This document shows positions 53,157 through 64,000 of a stretch of 64,000 bases of DNA, piece after piece. The notes below the pieces were generated by a model. It did no database searches. It had not been told where the DNA came from and saw only the letters and a list, made by a program, of their open reading frames with translations. This stretch comes from Bugula neritina (Eukaryota; Bryozoa; Gymnolaemata; Cheilostomatida; Bugulidae). The position numbers and the translations under genes are program-made. Numbering within the stretch: position 1 is the first letter of the stretch; the number at the start of each line of letters is the position of its first letter. The stretch spans positions 14,139,633-14,203,632 of the forward strand of contig OZ037771.1 in assembly GCA_964035545.1 (NCBI GenBank), written 5' to 3'.

Positions 53157-54258
53157 GTGAGAGGTTTTTTATATGATGTTTGGTAAAATGACACAAGTCA
53201 AATTATAGCTGCACTGGTTAATTGGCACAATAGAAATAGTAAGGGTAAATTTGCACAGGTAATAATTATTTGCATATTTAAAAAAATTTTAATAATGTGA
53301 TTTGGGGTTGGAGTTGGAAGTATATTATAGGGAGGGGTTTGAGGGTTTGGGGTTTGAAGGTTTGAAAGCTATAGGATTTGGGGTTATGTGGTTAGGAGTA
53401 TAGTGGTTTGGGTTTGTTGTAGAGGGTTAGAGTCTAGAGGTGAGGTTTGGGGCTTGGGTTTGGAGGTTTGAAGATCATAAGATTTGGGGTTTAGGGTTTA
53501 GGGGTTTGGGGTTTGGGCCCTCATTTGGAGTTTGGCAAACTGGTGGGCTAGGAGTAAAGGGTTTGGATACATGGGATCGGAGGCTGAAGATTTGGTTCTG
53601 GGCAAGACTAAAGTAAGTGTCCCATTTTGCTTACTTTTTCATTTGTGAAGGTAATATATTACTTGTGCTCTTTAATTGTACCTCTGCAAACTGTCCTATG
53701 TATTATGTTTGCAATTCATTAAATGGATGGTGAGGTAAAGAAGATAGTATTTTAAACAACCAGCTGTGAAAGTCCAGGTGTCTATTTTGTACGTCAGCAG
53801 TATATTATGACAGCTATTATACCCTCTGGAAAGTTACTATATATATATAGTTATACTATGAGTTTAGATAAAACTGACTGACGCAGTCTCTGATACACAT
53901 CTGTTTATTATCTCAACACTTGAAGACTTAGAGTTAGTCTGTAATGGACAATATTTATTATTCAGTAGTGGAAAACTACTCTAGATTTAACCTACATGGT
54001 GTTTGTTTTACTGTAGGTAAAAGTGCATGCATGTAATATATGGCACAGGCATCACCTTGGAACAAATGAAAAGTTAAATAAAATGGGACTCTGATGGTAT
54101 TTTTGCCCAAAATCAAACCCCAAACCAAAAACCCCACCTTAACTCCAAACTGCCTTACACCTAACGTGAACCCACAACCCAACCCTCCCAAACCACAAAC
54201 CCCAAACCCCTTCAACTCCAAACCACAAGTTTGAAAATGTGGCGCATTTGGTTAATTG
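53157..54258 (-). repeat. Inverted foldback unit between loci B and C
   Basis: The sequence switches orientation at 53157, after AAGGAAAATT, and back at about 54258. Inside, the C-rich arm appears as G-rich (53285-53600), the core is on the - strand (53741-53943), and the G-rich arm appears as C-rich (54115-54240). The flanks on both sides are in the normal orientation, so the 1.1-kb segment has flipped in place. Confidence 0.8.
53741..53943 (-). repeat. Foldback core copy 7 (inverted)
   Basis: Conserved core in reverse complement, nearly identical to the others. Confidence 0.8.
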
Positions 54259-54676
54259 TGTAAGTGTATCAAATAATAAGTGTATAAAATTGTAAGTGTA
54301 TTAAACAGTAAGTATGTTGCAAACAGGGAGTAAATAATTGATTGTGATATTATAGCACCTATTTTATTATATTATGATGTATAAACATGTTAACATATAT
54401 GCATAACTCATTTCATTTAATGCACGCAATTATATTGAATGATCCTATAATTAACACTTGTTTAAGTAAAGAATAAAATTGGTGCTATTAACTAATGTAA
54501 GTTAAAAAATGAAATGGTGATAGGGGCATTATGTTGTGTATTGTTAGAGTTGCCTCCCTTCCTAAGCTGTTCATTTCAAGTTGAAATTGTTAGCATTATT
54601 CACAGGTAAATTTAGTTGTATATGTAAATGAGAAAGTTTAGAGAAACTCATGTGTTAAAGATAAATGCTACATAAT
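54259..54676. other. 5' flank remnant of ghost locus C
   Basis: Begins with 3-4 units of the 16-bp repeat (54265-54315) and is then collinear with 2704-3060 of locus A (GTATTTGCAAACAGGGAGTA-like start, GGTGCTATTAACT, CACAGGTAAATTTAGTTG). It breaks off at a (TA)n tract followed by a Penelope-like copy. Confidence 0.8.
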
Positions 54677-54704
54677 ATATATATATATATATATATATAT
54701 TTAA

Positions 54705-55290
54705 ATATATCTTTACGAGCTAGCAATTTGATTATAAATAAGTATACGAGAAACATTGTTGATTTATTACTTTATTAGGCAAAGTAATTATACTGATATT
54801 TCGGGTACCACTGTACCCATCTTCAGAATAGCAATTAATAAAATTCAAAAATTATTACGTTAGGCTAGACACTATGCATGACACAAAGAATAGAGAGTGG
54901 CAGTTATTGTAAATTATTGAAACAGAGGGAGATAATCTTATTTATATATTACGCATGTAAAAAATTATACTAATTTTTTGCATAAAAAATAAATTAGAAT
55001 TGACAAAAAAAATATCCAAATATAAAAACAACAAGGATTAGTGAAATTATGTGAGAGTTGAGTAGTGTGGAGCTCATTGGTATAATTTTAGTGGTATGGA
55101 GTAATTTTGTTTATTAATTTGAGGTTTAATGTAGAGAGCTTCGGCTACTTTTCAATGGTGGATTCCTTTAAATGAATGGTTTAGAACTATTACATTGTCT
55201 ATATTGATATGTTTCTGTGATTTGTGGTGGAGATGTGTTGATGAATTTTGGAATTGATGTCATGGCAGTGTTCATGTATCCTGTGTGATA
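54705..55290 (-). mobile_element. Penelope-like element, copy 2
   Basis: Matches the right half of copy 1 in reverse complement: terminal flank 54705-55040, then the decayed C-terminal coding region to about 55290 (ending at the IHEH segment). It abuts (TA)n at 54678-54700. Upstream coding sequence is replaced by GC-rich DNA (55290-55322). Confidence 0.75.
54799..54826 (-). ncRNA. Hammerhead-ribozyme-like core, Penelope copy 2
   Basis: Same CTGAAGA / GGGTAC hairpin / GAAA arrangement as at 47674-47701, retained in an otherwise diverged copy. Confidence 0.35.
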
Positions 55291-55513
55291 GACGACGTCC
55301 CCCTCCCCGGAGGCCTGTTGGACAGCCCTGTTTTAGTTTCTGCTGTTTGTCTAGATTTATGGCGCAATTAATGCTGGTATAGGTTATGAGCCTTAAAGAT
55401 TCTTATACAATCAAAGCCAACAAGTTCACACCAACAACTCTTTTCCTAGTACATTATTCAATCTGAAGCTACGGGCCAACCAGCAACTTGCTTAGTTGAT
55501 CGAGGTCAACAAG

Positions 55514-56734
<1,221 letters not shown>

Positions 56735-57468
56735 TGGTTAGGGCATTCTCACTGAGAATATCATAAAGTTCGCTCACAATTTAGTTTAAGTTCTTGTTAT
56801 GTTAATGCTATGTGGGTGGCATGCGTGTTGTATACTTGTGATTGTTTAGCCTGAGATTACAGTATGAATAATAAGCAGCTATCAACATTCCATCCTCTCA
56901 TCTCTACGTATTCACTGAAGTGTGAAGTGCTGTGCGTTAGTGATTACTAAGGAAAAAATATTGTATTTTCATATTTTCATTCACAGATTTGTAGAAAATT
57001 TATGAAGGCCATTGAAAAGATAAAAAAAATGCTATGCATAAATTTCTCAGGTTTCCGACAGTGTTTGTTCTATTCGAATACCATGCTTTCCTGCTGAGAT
57101 ATTGTCATGGCTCGTGGAGCTACGATCATTACGAAAAAAGGGGAACTATTAATTCTCTTCTAAGTGCAGCACGGAGTCACTAAGTGTATTGAGAAGATGA
57201 CCCGAGACAGCAATCCGCCAATAGGAATCATGAACTATAATTAGGAACTGTGACTTCCCGCATAACAGTTAGTTAGGAATAGACTGGCAAACTGTAAACA
57301 CTTTGCTGAGTAGTTGCTAATGTGTTTGATAGATGTAGTTTTTGGATTGTGTATTATTGTACAAATATATTATTGTAACCTGAACCTTACTTGCGGAATT
57401 AATCTAGCTTACAGGTTATGAAGTAACTTGATTGCACACTAAAACCAACAATAGTGAAAAAGATAACA
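56735..57468 (+). mobile_element. Putative 5' LTR of gypsy element
   Basis: Homologous to 60335-61216: the first part to about 57107, then, after a gap of ~340 bp present only in the other copy, the GGAGCTACGATC / ATTAATTC region. The 3' limit is placed at ACA just before the primer-binding site. The 5' limit is set by the end of similarity and is approximate. Confidence 0.6.
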
Positions 57469-57469
57469 G

Positions 57470-57485
57470 TGGTCGCAGCGGTGGG
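57470..57485 (+). promoter_or_regulatory. Putative primer-binding site
   Basis: TGGTCGCAGCGGTGGG starts with TGG, one base after the LTR end, as expected for a tRNA 3'-end primer. I cannot identify the tRNA. Confidence 0.5.
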
Positions 57486-57504
57486 ATAGTTGTGTATATC
57501 AAAA

Positions 57505-58166
57505 ATGGAGACGGACGATGCTGGGACACCACCACAGCCGATAGAAGGTGAGCGTGGAGATAATGTTGTTTCTGTAAATCCTGTAGTAGAAGAGCGAAGA
57601 TCGATACCGGTTGAAGGCACCCACTTTCACGGGTGAAGAAGAAGTGGAACAGTTCATGCAGGAGTTTAGTGACGTGATGGAGGTCACCCAATGGCCACCT
57701 AGGGTGGCCCTGCTAAAGCTTAGGATGTCGTTGATGGATACGGCCAAGCCCTATGGGTTAGGACCGCATATCGACAGTATCTTTGCGGGCCTGTTTTGGC
57801 ATCTTTGCCATAGACGCCCGGGCCCGACTACAAAGGCTGCGACGTGATCCTCACACCCCGCTACAAGAACATGCCGCCACGGTGATGAAGCTGGCGCAGA
57901 TTGCGTCTAGTGTTCTACCTCAAGCTAACCGTGAACGGTATACTTTTGACGCCTTTGTGCAATCTATTAACGACTTGGGACTCCATCACCAATTTTTGGC
58001 CAGGGGAGTTACCACAGTCGAAGGCGTCCTCACAGAAGGGGAGGCCTATCTTCTGGCAAACCAGATGCATGAGAACCGCGGAGTTTCCCGCCAGGTGGAA
58101 GTAGAGTCAGCGGTCGCTCTAGCCGATCCAGAAGCGGAGCCCTCTGTGACCGCTGCCGTGGGATAG
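57505..58166 (+). pseudogene. Gypsy gag (capsid), frameshifted
   Basis: Starts at ATG 57505, shifts frame near 57620 and again near 57790, and stops at 58166. Capsid-like sequence is clear: TFTGEEEVEQFMQEFSDV, WPPRVALLKLRM, then ARLQRLRRDPHTPLQEHAA and FVQSINDLGLHHQFLARGV. Base composition is much more GC-rich than the surroundings. Structural protein of a Ty3/gypsy retrotransposon; non-functional. Confidence 0.85.
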
Positions 58167-58202
58167 TTAACTGCCTCATTAAAAGTCGCACAACTGACTG
58201 AC

Positions 58203-58418
58203 ATGTTGGCTAAACTGGTCACAGCACTGACACACAAAACCCCGGTAGGCACCGCCTGCGCGCCTCCGTGGCCGCTGGCGCCACCACCAGGGGAAACAGT
58301 CAGTTTTTGCTGGGAATGTGGAAATTCAGGAAATTTCCGTAGATACTGCCCCTTTCTTGTTCCGGGGTTAAACTACCGCGGCCCACAGATGTCCCCGCCT
58401 CCTGCGGGCCGGCGATGA
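58203..58418 (+). pseudogene. Gypsy nucleocapsid fragment with degenerate zinc knuckle
   Basis: CWECGNSGNFRRYC at 58308-58349 has CCHC spacing (C-x2-C-x4-x-x4-C), but asparagine replaces the metal-binding histidine. It continues the gag reading after a stop at 58164-58166. Confidence 0.75.
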
Positions 58419-59079
58419 ATCTTCCAGGGAAGAAGAAACGCAGGTCACCCAGACGGGTACCGCGTACCAACAACCAGGAGTGGCATACACCACGGAGAGC
58501 AGGTAAGGGGCACCGCCCCGCTGTTACCTTCTCTATGCCACTCCACAATAGGTTTGACGGGCTACCAACCCAAGAATCGGAGTGGGGACCAGTACAGGTG
58601 CCAGAAGACACACCTCCCCCTCCGAGGTCACCCCGCAACCGTCCCAAACGACTACCTCTCCGACCCACAGCGAGAGAGGTGCTCCCTGCAAGAGTACGGC
58701 ACAAAGAGAGAGTACGGATGCAGCCCCATGGGAACAGCTATATCTTACTCGGCAAGATAGCGGGTAAAGCAGCTACCTTCCTGCTCGATTCGGGCTGCAC
58801 CACGAACCTCATAAGTTGCCAACTCTTCGCCACCCCCTGAGCGCTAGGGTCCAGGACGAGATGGAACCATACGATGGGGAGTATGGCACCCTGGCAGACA
58901 GGTCGTGCAGTCCCTTCTATGGTATAATTGAGCTAACGGGACGTGTCCGAGATCAAGCTATCCAGGAGACGTTTATCGTCAGTCAGCTGAAAGAAGATGC
59001 TATCCTCGGAATGCCGTTTTTGAAACGGCACGGATGTCACATTGACTTCAGTAAGTCTGCAATGGTGATGTCCGGGTGA
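58415..59079 (+). pseudogene. Gypsy aspartic protease region
   Basis: FLLDSGCTTNLIS (active-site DSG at 58787-58795) in the first frame, then a shift near 58830 and the C-terminal ILGMPFLKRHGCHIDF motif ending at a stop near 59078. Matches a retropepsin, broken by one frameshift and one stop. Confidence 0.8.
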
Positions 59080-59115
59080 GAACTAGCCTACGTCGACAAC
59101 TTTGGCCGTCTTCTA

Positions 59116-59820
59116 GTGGGAGGTGTGCAGGTAGTACGGAACTGTACAATACCAGGCCGCTCCGGGGCTACTATATACTGCAGGGTGAACAATAGCCAGA
59201 TCTCCGGATTGGGGGTGGTGAAAGGTGCGCACCATAGAATCCAACTCGCAAGCAGCCTGAATCAGCTGACTGCGCGAGGAGAGATCTTGGTGCAGTGCGT
59301 CAACCCCTTCACGGAGTCGGTAAAGCTACCGGCATGGTTCATTCTGGGCCGTTTCCACTCTGTCCAGGAAGAGGACGTGGGACCGTCCTTGGGAGATGCG
59401 GCGGATTGCCCCCCACAGCGCCCGCCAAAAGGGCGGGGGACCGTCCCGCCGCACATCAAAAAGTTGTATGAGACAGCCTGTGGTGGCTGTGCGAGCAATG
59501 AGGAACGCCAGGCTATGGCGAAATTGCTACGCGACTACGGTGATGTGTTCAGCAGCGGAGATCATGACGTGGGGCTGACCAGAGCTGTCAGACACAAGAT
59601 ACCGCTGGCTGCAAGGACAGTCCCTATTCGGCAACCCACGCGGAGTTTGGGGCCGAAGAAGGAGAAGGAGGTCAGCCTACAGGTCCGGAATCTTTTGGAC
59701 CGCGGCCCCATAGAGCCACCCCATAGCGCATGGAGCTCGCCGGTCGTTTTGGTCCCGAAGAAAGACGGAAGTTGGCGGTTCTGTGTAGACTACCGCAAGC
59801 TCAACAGTCTCCCATGGTAG
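59116..59820 (+). pseudogene. Gypsy reverse transcriptase, N-terminal part only
   Basis: 234-codon frame with a linker region and then the RT start: GPIEPPHSAWSSPVVLVPKK and GSWRFCVDYRKLN. It ends immediately after, before the catalytic YxDD. RNase H and integrase are also missing. Confidence 0.85.
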
Positions 59821-60110
59821 CAGACACGCCCGAAATCTTATTCACTCCTGATGAACCAACCTCCGCGGAGATGGAAGAAGAGCTAGAATTCCCCACCGGA
59901 AGGCTATGACTCCACCACCAGACAGCCCAACCCGTCTGGCCACCGTAGAGGAGCGACTCCTTTGCTTACAGGCCGACTTCACGCAACTAGCCCCAGACTT
60001 GTTAAACACGACGACTGGGCTATACCAGCTTAAGGGCTCGGTGGAAAGAATAAAACGGAGACTGCGTGCCGGCCAGGCTAAGCATCGGCTCTCTGAACAA
60101 TGACAATAGT
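59821..60110 (+). pseudogene. Gypsy C-terminal tail after internal deletion
   Basis: GC-rich sequence with short frames (59906-60103) containing LATVEERLLCLQADFTQLAP, a charged, coiled-coil-like stretch. I interpret it as the end of the polyprotein or a downstream frame joined to the RT start by a deletion of about 2-3 kb. The identity of this tail is uncertain. Confidence 0.45.
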
Positions 60111-60334
60111 CCTCGTCCATGGGACCTATCTGTGAATCTTGTCCTTCCTGGGAATTCCCGATGTACAATATTATGATCACGTGAATGCCTGTTACTTTCT
60201 CTTCCTTGGCTACCACTATAGTTAGCACTACTTATCTTTTTATAGCTGATCAATTGCCGATACCTTGTTCTTGTTGTAATGATTATATTTTTGTCGTCAT
60301 TTATGTACATATATACTATATTATGTAACTCACA

Positions 60335-61216
60335 GGATAGTTAATGGCATCCTCACTAAGGATATCATAAATTTCTCTCAAAATGTTGTTTAGGTTCTTG
60401 AATAATATAGCTCTGCGGGTGGCATGCGTGTTGCCTACTTGCAATTGTTTAGCCTAAGATCAAACTACAACCAATAAGCAGCAACCTTCATTAGGGCTGC
60501 GTCATCCATCAACATTCCATTATGGGTGCTACATAAACAAAGAACAAAGCAAGCTATTCATTATAGCCTGCCAGCTAGCAAGCCTGTAATTAGTATGTAC
60601 ACGCCAATATCTTCTCATCCCTACCTGCTCATTGAAGCGCGAAGTGCTGCGCGCTGCTAGTTTCCTATGAAAAAATATAGCATTTTCAGTGTATAAATTA
60701 CCAATTTATGAGCAATCTAGCAGAATTATGGAAAAAAAAAGAAAAGATGCACTGGAGAAATATCTCAGAATTCCAGCGGTGCAATCTTTATTCAGATATC
60801 ATGTTTTGCTGCTGAGATATTTTACTAGTACTGAAAAGTCAGCTTTTCAGGCAAAATTGGCCAAAACTGGGCAGTTTTTTATCTATAACTTTGCAAAAAA
60901 AATGAAAATTGAAATTTCCAAAAAATTTGCACTGGAGAAAAAGAAGACCTACAACATAGTTTTCGAATTTTGATTCTAGCGCAGTTAGGTGAGATTTTAT
61001 TTTATTGGTACTGAATTCTTATATGATTACAATGCAAACCTCAGCAAGGCAGTTGCAGCTAAAAGGTTGCCCTTAACTATCCTGTGCTGCTTTTATAATA
61101 TTCTGTACTTTGCGAAGGAGTGTATTTTTTTATCAGAAAGTGGGCTTTCTGCTGGTGGGGGCGGTGTGGTGGCTTGTGGAGCTATGATCCCGACGATGAA
61201 GGGGGCGTATTAATTC
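60335..61216 (+). mobile_element. Putative 3' LTR of gypsy element, 3'-truncated
   Basis: Collinear with 56735-57165 and, reversed, with 46400-47127. Ends abruptly after ATTAATTCC, where sequence matching the 3' flank of the NHL genes begins, so the last ~300 bp (U5 side) are missing. The open frames 60689-60973 and 60989-61213 lie within it and I do not call genes. Confidence 0.6.
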
Positions 61217-61520
61217 CCAATCAGCAGCAAGGACACATTCACATTGTTTGTTGTCTAACTAAAAGCTACCACAAGCTACGTGGAACTTGATTGCTAAGCC
61301 TTCATGATAGCTTACATCCAAATCATTTATAATCATGAATGTCTAATTCTATGTGATTTATTAACTTTGTGTGTTGAAATGTTTTTGATTAAAAGTTTGA
61401 TTTTGCAGTGAAAACTCTTTGCATTGTTTTGTAGTCTTAACTTTCACCTAGTAATTTCATTAGAGTGAAAGACTATAAGTATTGACACATTTGTTTTCAG
61501 CAGATAGATACTTACATGCA
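61217..61520 (+). other. 3' flank remnant of ghost locus C
   Basis: Starts mid-way in the gene 3' UTR (matching 52612 in B and 8944 in A) and follows B more closely than A (for example CTAACTAAAAGCTACC). The gene body upstream is gone. Confidence 0.85.
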
Positions 61521-62205
61521 TCATATCGAGTTTATAAACACACTTAATAGTGAAACTATAATGTTGCATATCATGACTGAAAACTGAAGAAAATATTCGA
61601 TAAGTCATGCTATATGGAGTTGTAACATAGGTTATATAATCACATATAGTATTATTATATCTTTGCGATCAGGGCACATGCGAAGTATAAAATACCTGAA
61701 TAAATGGTCTCTGGTAAGAATGGACAGGCAAAGGGTAGCACAGGTAAAAATGGCAAAGTAAAATTGGCGCAGGTAATAATGGCACCAGCACTTCAACAGC
61801 ACAAATGGAATAATTATAGGTTTAAGTGACACATTTTTAATATATTCGAGTTTGAGGTTTGAAATAGAATGAGTGGGAAACTGGGAACTAGAGGTTTGAG
61901 ACTAGAGTTGGAAGAGGGGCCTTATTTTGTAGGGAGGGAGTTTGGGTTTGGGTAAATATAATGTCAGTGTGCCATTTTACTTACTTTCCCATTTCTGCCA
62001 AAATGTTTTCCATGCCGTTGCTAATTGTGTTAATGTTGCCTGTGCCATTCATATCTTGCCACTTTTATCTATATACAATCAAATAAGTATAATGACCATA
62101 GTATGCATACATTAGAAATTGTTGTAAGAAAGTTGGCAAACACGGCTTGCTATAAGTAAAATATAGAGTACGTTCTAAAAGCTACATAATAAATATTGCC
62201 CAGGC

Positions 62206-62406
62206 AGACTAACTCTAAGTCTTCAAGTGTTGAGAGAACAAGCAGATGTGTATCAGAGACCACGTCAGTCAGTTTTATCTTAACTCATAGTATAACTATA
62301 CATAGCAACTTTCCAGAGGGTATATAATAGCTGTCATATTATACTGCTGACGTACAAGATAGAAACCTAGACTTTCACAGCTGGTTGTTTAAAATATTAT
62401 CTTCTT
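62206..62406 (+). repeat. Foldback core copy 8
   Basis: Full conserved core. Confidence 0.8.
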
Positions 62407-63776
62407 TACTTCACCATCCATTTATTGAATTGTTAATATAATATTATTAAGGTGCCTTCAGCTACAATATATCATAATATCTAGTTGGCGCAGGTAAAAT
62501 TATAGCACAAGTCATAATAGCACAAATAAAACAAGTAAGTTAAAAGGAATGCTGATGTTAATTTGCCCAAACCACTACCTTCAGCCTCCAACTCTACGTA
62601 CCAAAACCCCCCACCCTTCTTCCAACAATACCAATCACAAAATCCTTACCTCTAGCCTCCAACCCGGCCCTCTACCACAAACCCAGACCACTATACTGCT
62701 AACCCCATAACCCCAAATCTTATAGGTTTCAAACCTCAAATCCTCAAACCCTTAACTATAATATACCTCCAGCTTCAACCCCAAATCACACTATTTAAAA
62801 TGTGATGTTTTCACTTAATTTTCCAATTGTGCAATTAATTATTACTCCTGCAAATTTACGCTTATTATTGGTATTGTGCCAATTAACCAGTGCAGCTATA
62901 GCTTTACTTTTGTCATTTTTCACTAAACATCATATAAAGCTTCTCACATCATATAATAGCAAGTTGAACAAATATTATAGCTGGTGCCATAACCAAATGA
63001 TGTAATATATAAATGAGATGGTGAAAAGAGCAACAATGTGGTATAATATTAGAATTGTCTCCCTTACAAATGTAGTCACTTTAAGCGCTGGTAATGAGTG
63101 TAAAATACTTATGAAATACTAAGTGTATATGAGAAGATAGTTTAAAGTAGAAATGCCTAAGATTTGCACGTCTGTTACGAAAACATTATCACAATGTAGA
63201 TAGATCAAATAGTATAAAGTATATCAAATAGTAGAAACACACTTATATAATAGTGAAACTATGTTGTATATCATGACTGAACACTGAAGATAATATTCAA
63301 TAACTCTTGCTATATGGAGTTGTAATATGGGTTGCATAATCACATAGTATACAAATATAATTGCAATTATAAGTGCACATGTGGAGGATGCAATTGGGTT
63401 AAAGTTAGCACGCAGGTAAAATTGGCAAAGTGAATTTGGTGCTTAAGTAATTATGGTGCAAATGAAAAGTTTATTAAATGTGCCACAGTTACATATTTGG
63501 GGTTTGTGGTTTGGGGTTTGGTGTTTGGAGGAGGTTTGGGTTGGGGGTATAAGTTAGGGGTAGGGCTTTGGAGTTGGAGTGGGGTTTTCTGTATGGGGTT
63601 TGAGTTTGGGCAAATATAACAAGCTACTTTTCTATTTGCGCCACTTTTATCTATAATCAAAAAAATATATTAAGCATCAAAAATTAAAAATTGCTGCAAG
63701 AAAATTGACAAACACTTCCATGCAGGTAAAGTCTAGAGTAGTTTCTATAAAAGCTGCCTGATAAATATTGTCTAGG

Positions 63777-63981
63777 CAGACTAACTCCAAGTCTTCAAGT
63801 GTTGAGAGAATAAGCATATGTGTATCAGAGACTACGTCAGTCAGTTTTATCTAAACTCATAGTATAATAACTATATATAGTAACTTTCCAGAGGGTATAA
63901 TAGCTGTCATATATTATACTGCTGACGCAAAAGATAAACACCTAGATTTTCACAGCTGGTTGTTTAAGATATTATCTTCTT
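63777..63981 (+). repeat. Foldback core copy 9
   Basis: Full conserved core, near the window end. Confidence 0.8.
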
Positions 63982-64000
63982 TACTTCAAGCAGTGTGTTA

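Larger units (their letters stand above)
61521..64000. repeat. Foldback repeat array after locus C
   Basis: G-rich arms at about 61850-61950 and 63500-63615, cores at 62206-62406 and 63777-63981, C-rich arm at about 62570-62790. Continues past the end of the window. No genes. Confidence 0.8.

Noticed and set aside
60689-61213. Two open frames (94 and 74 codons) between gypsy tail and locus C remnant
   Set aside because: They lie within the LTR-like repeat. The homologous copies at 46400-47127 and 56735-57165 do not keep the frames.

Overview
This is a nuclear genome window from a multicellular animal, most likely an aquatic invertebrate. The evidence is AT-rich DNA, GT-AG introns, long (TA)n microsatellites, and relics of animal-type retroelements (an R2-like LINE, a CR1/Jockey-like LINE, Penelope-like elements and a Ty3/gypsy element). 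I cannot name the species. There are no bacterial operons, CRISPR arrays or recognisable RNA genes.

The window is built from a tandemly triplicated locus. Each copy has a 16-bp tandem repeat, a 5' flank, a gene for a predicted secreted NHL-repeat (beta-propeller) protein, and a 3' flank, followed by arrays of a ~1.5-kb foldback repeat with G-rich and C-rich arms. Copy A (about 2.6-9.25 kb) is compact. Its gene has six exons (4693-8933, about 508 codons) and lacks an exon that copy B has. Copy B (about 15.1-52.9 kb) has seven exons (40859-52351, about 494 codons). It has been blown apart by insertions: a 23.9-kb block in its 5' flank (15921-39799), flanked by an 8-9 bp target duplication and with copy A supplying the empty site, and about 7.9 kb of nested elements in intron 1. 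It also carries two stop codons in the last exon. Copy C (about 54.26-61.5 kb) is a ghost: only its 5' flank and 3' UTR-like flank survive, and the gene body has been replaced by transposable elements.

Layout: 1-2600 foldback array; 2617-9250 locus A; 9250-15108 foldback array; 15109-15920 outer 5' flank of locus B; 15921-39799 hAT-like giant insertion containing a split R2-like LINE, a piggyBac-like MITE, a small foldback and long cryptically simple DNA; 39800-52910 rest of locus B, with intron 1 packed with microsatellites, a CR1/Jockey-like LINE, an LTR fragment and a Penelope-like element; 52910-54258 foldback unit that has been inverted; 54259-61520 remnants of locus C containing a second Penelope-like copy, a 184-bp near-perfect palindrome with a hammerhead-ribozyme-like core, and a defective gypsy element; 61520-64000 foldback array.

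The two surviving genes are paralogs with the same exon phases and the same TATA-box to ATG spacing (76 bp). They differ in architecture: A lacks exon 4 but keeps a hydrophobic C-terminal tail, while B keeps exon 4 but loses the tail.
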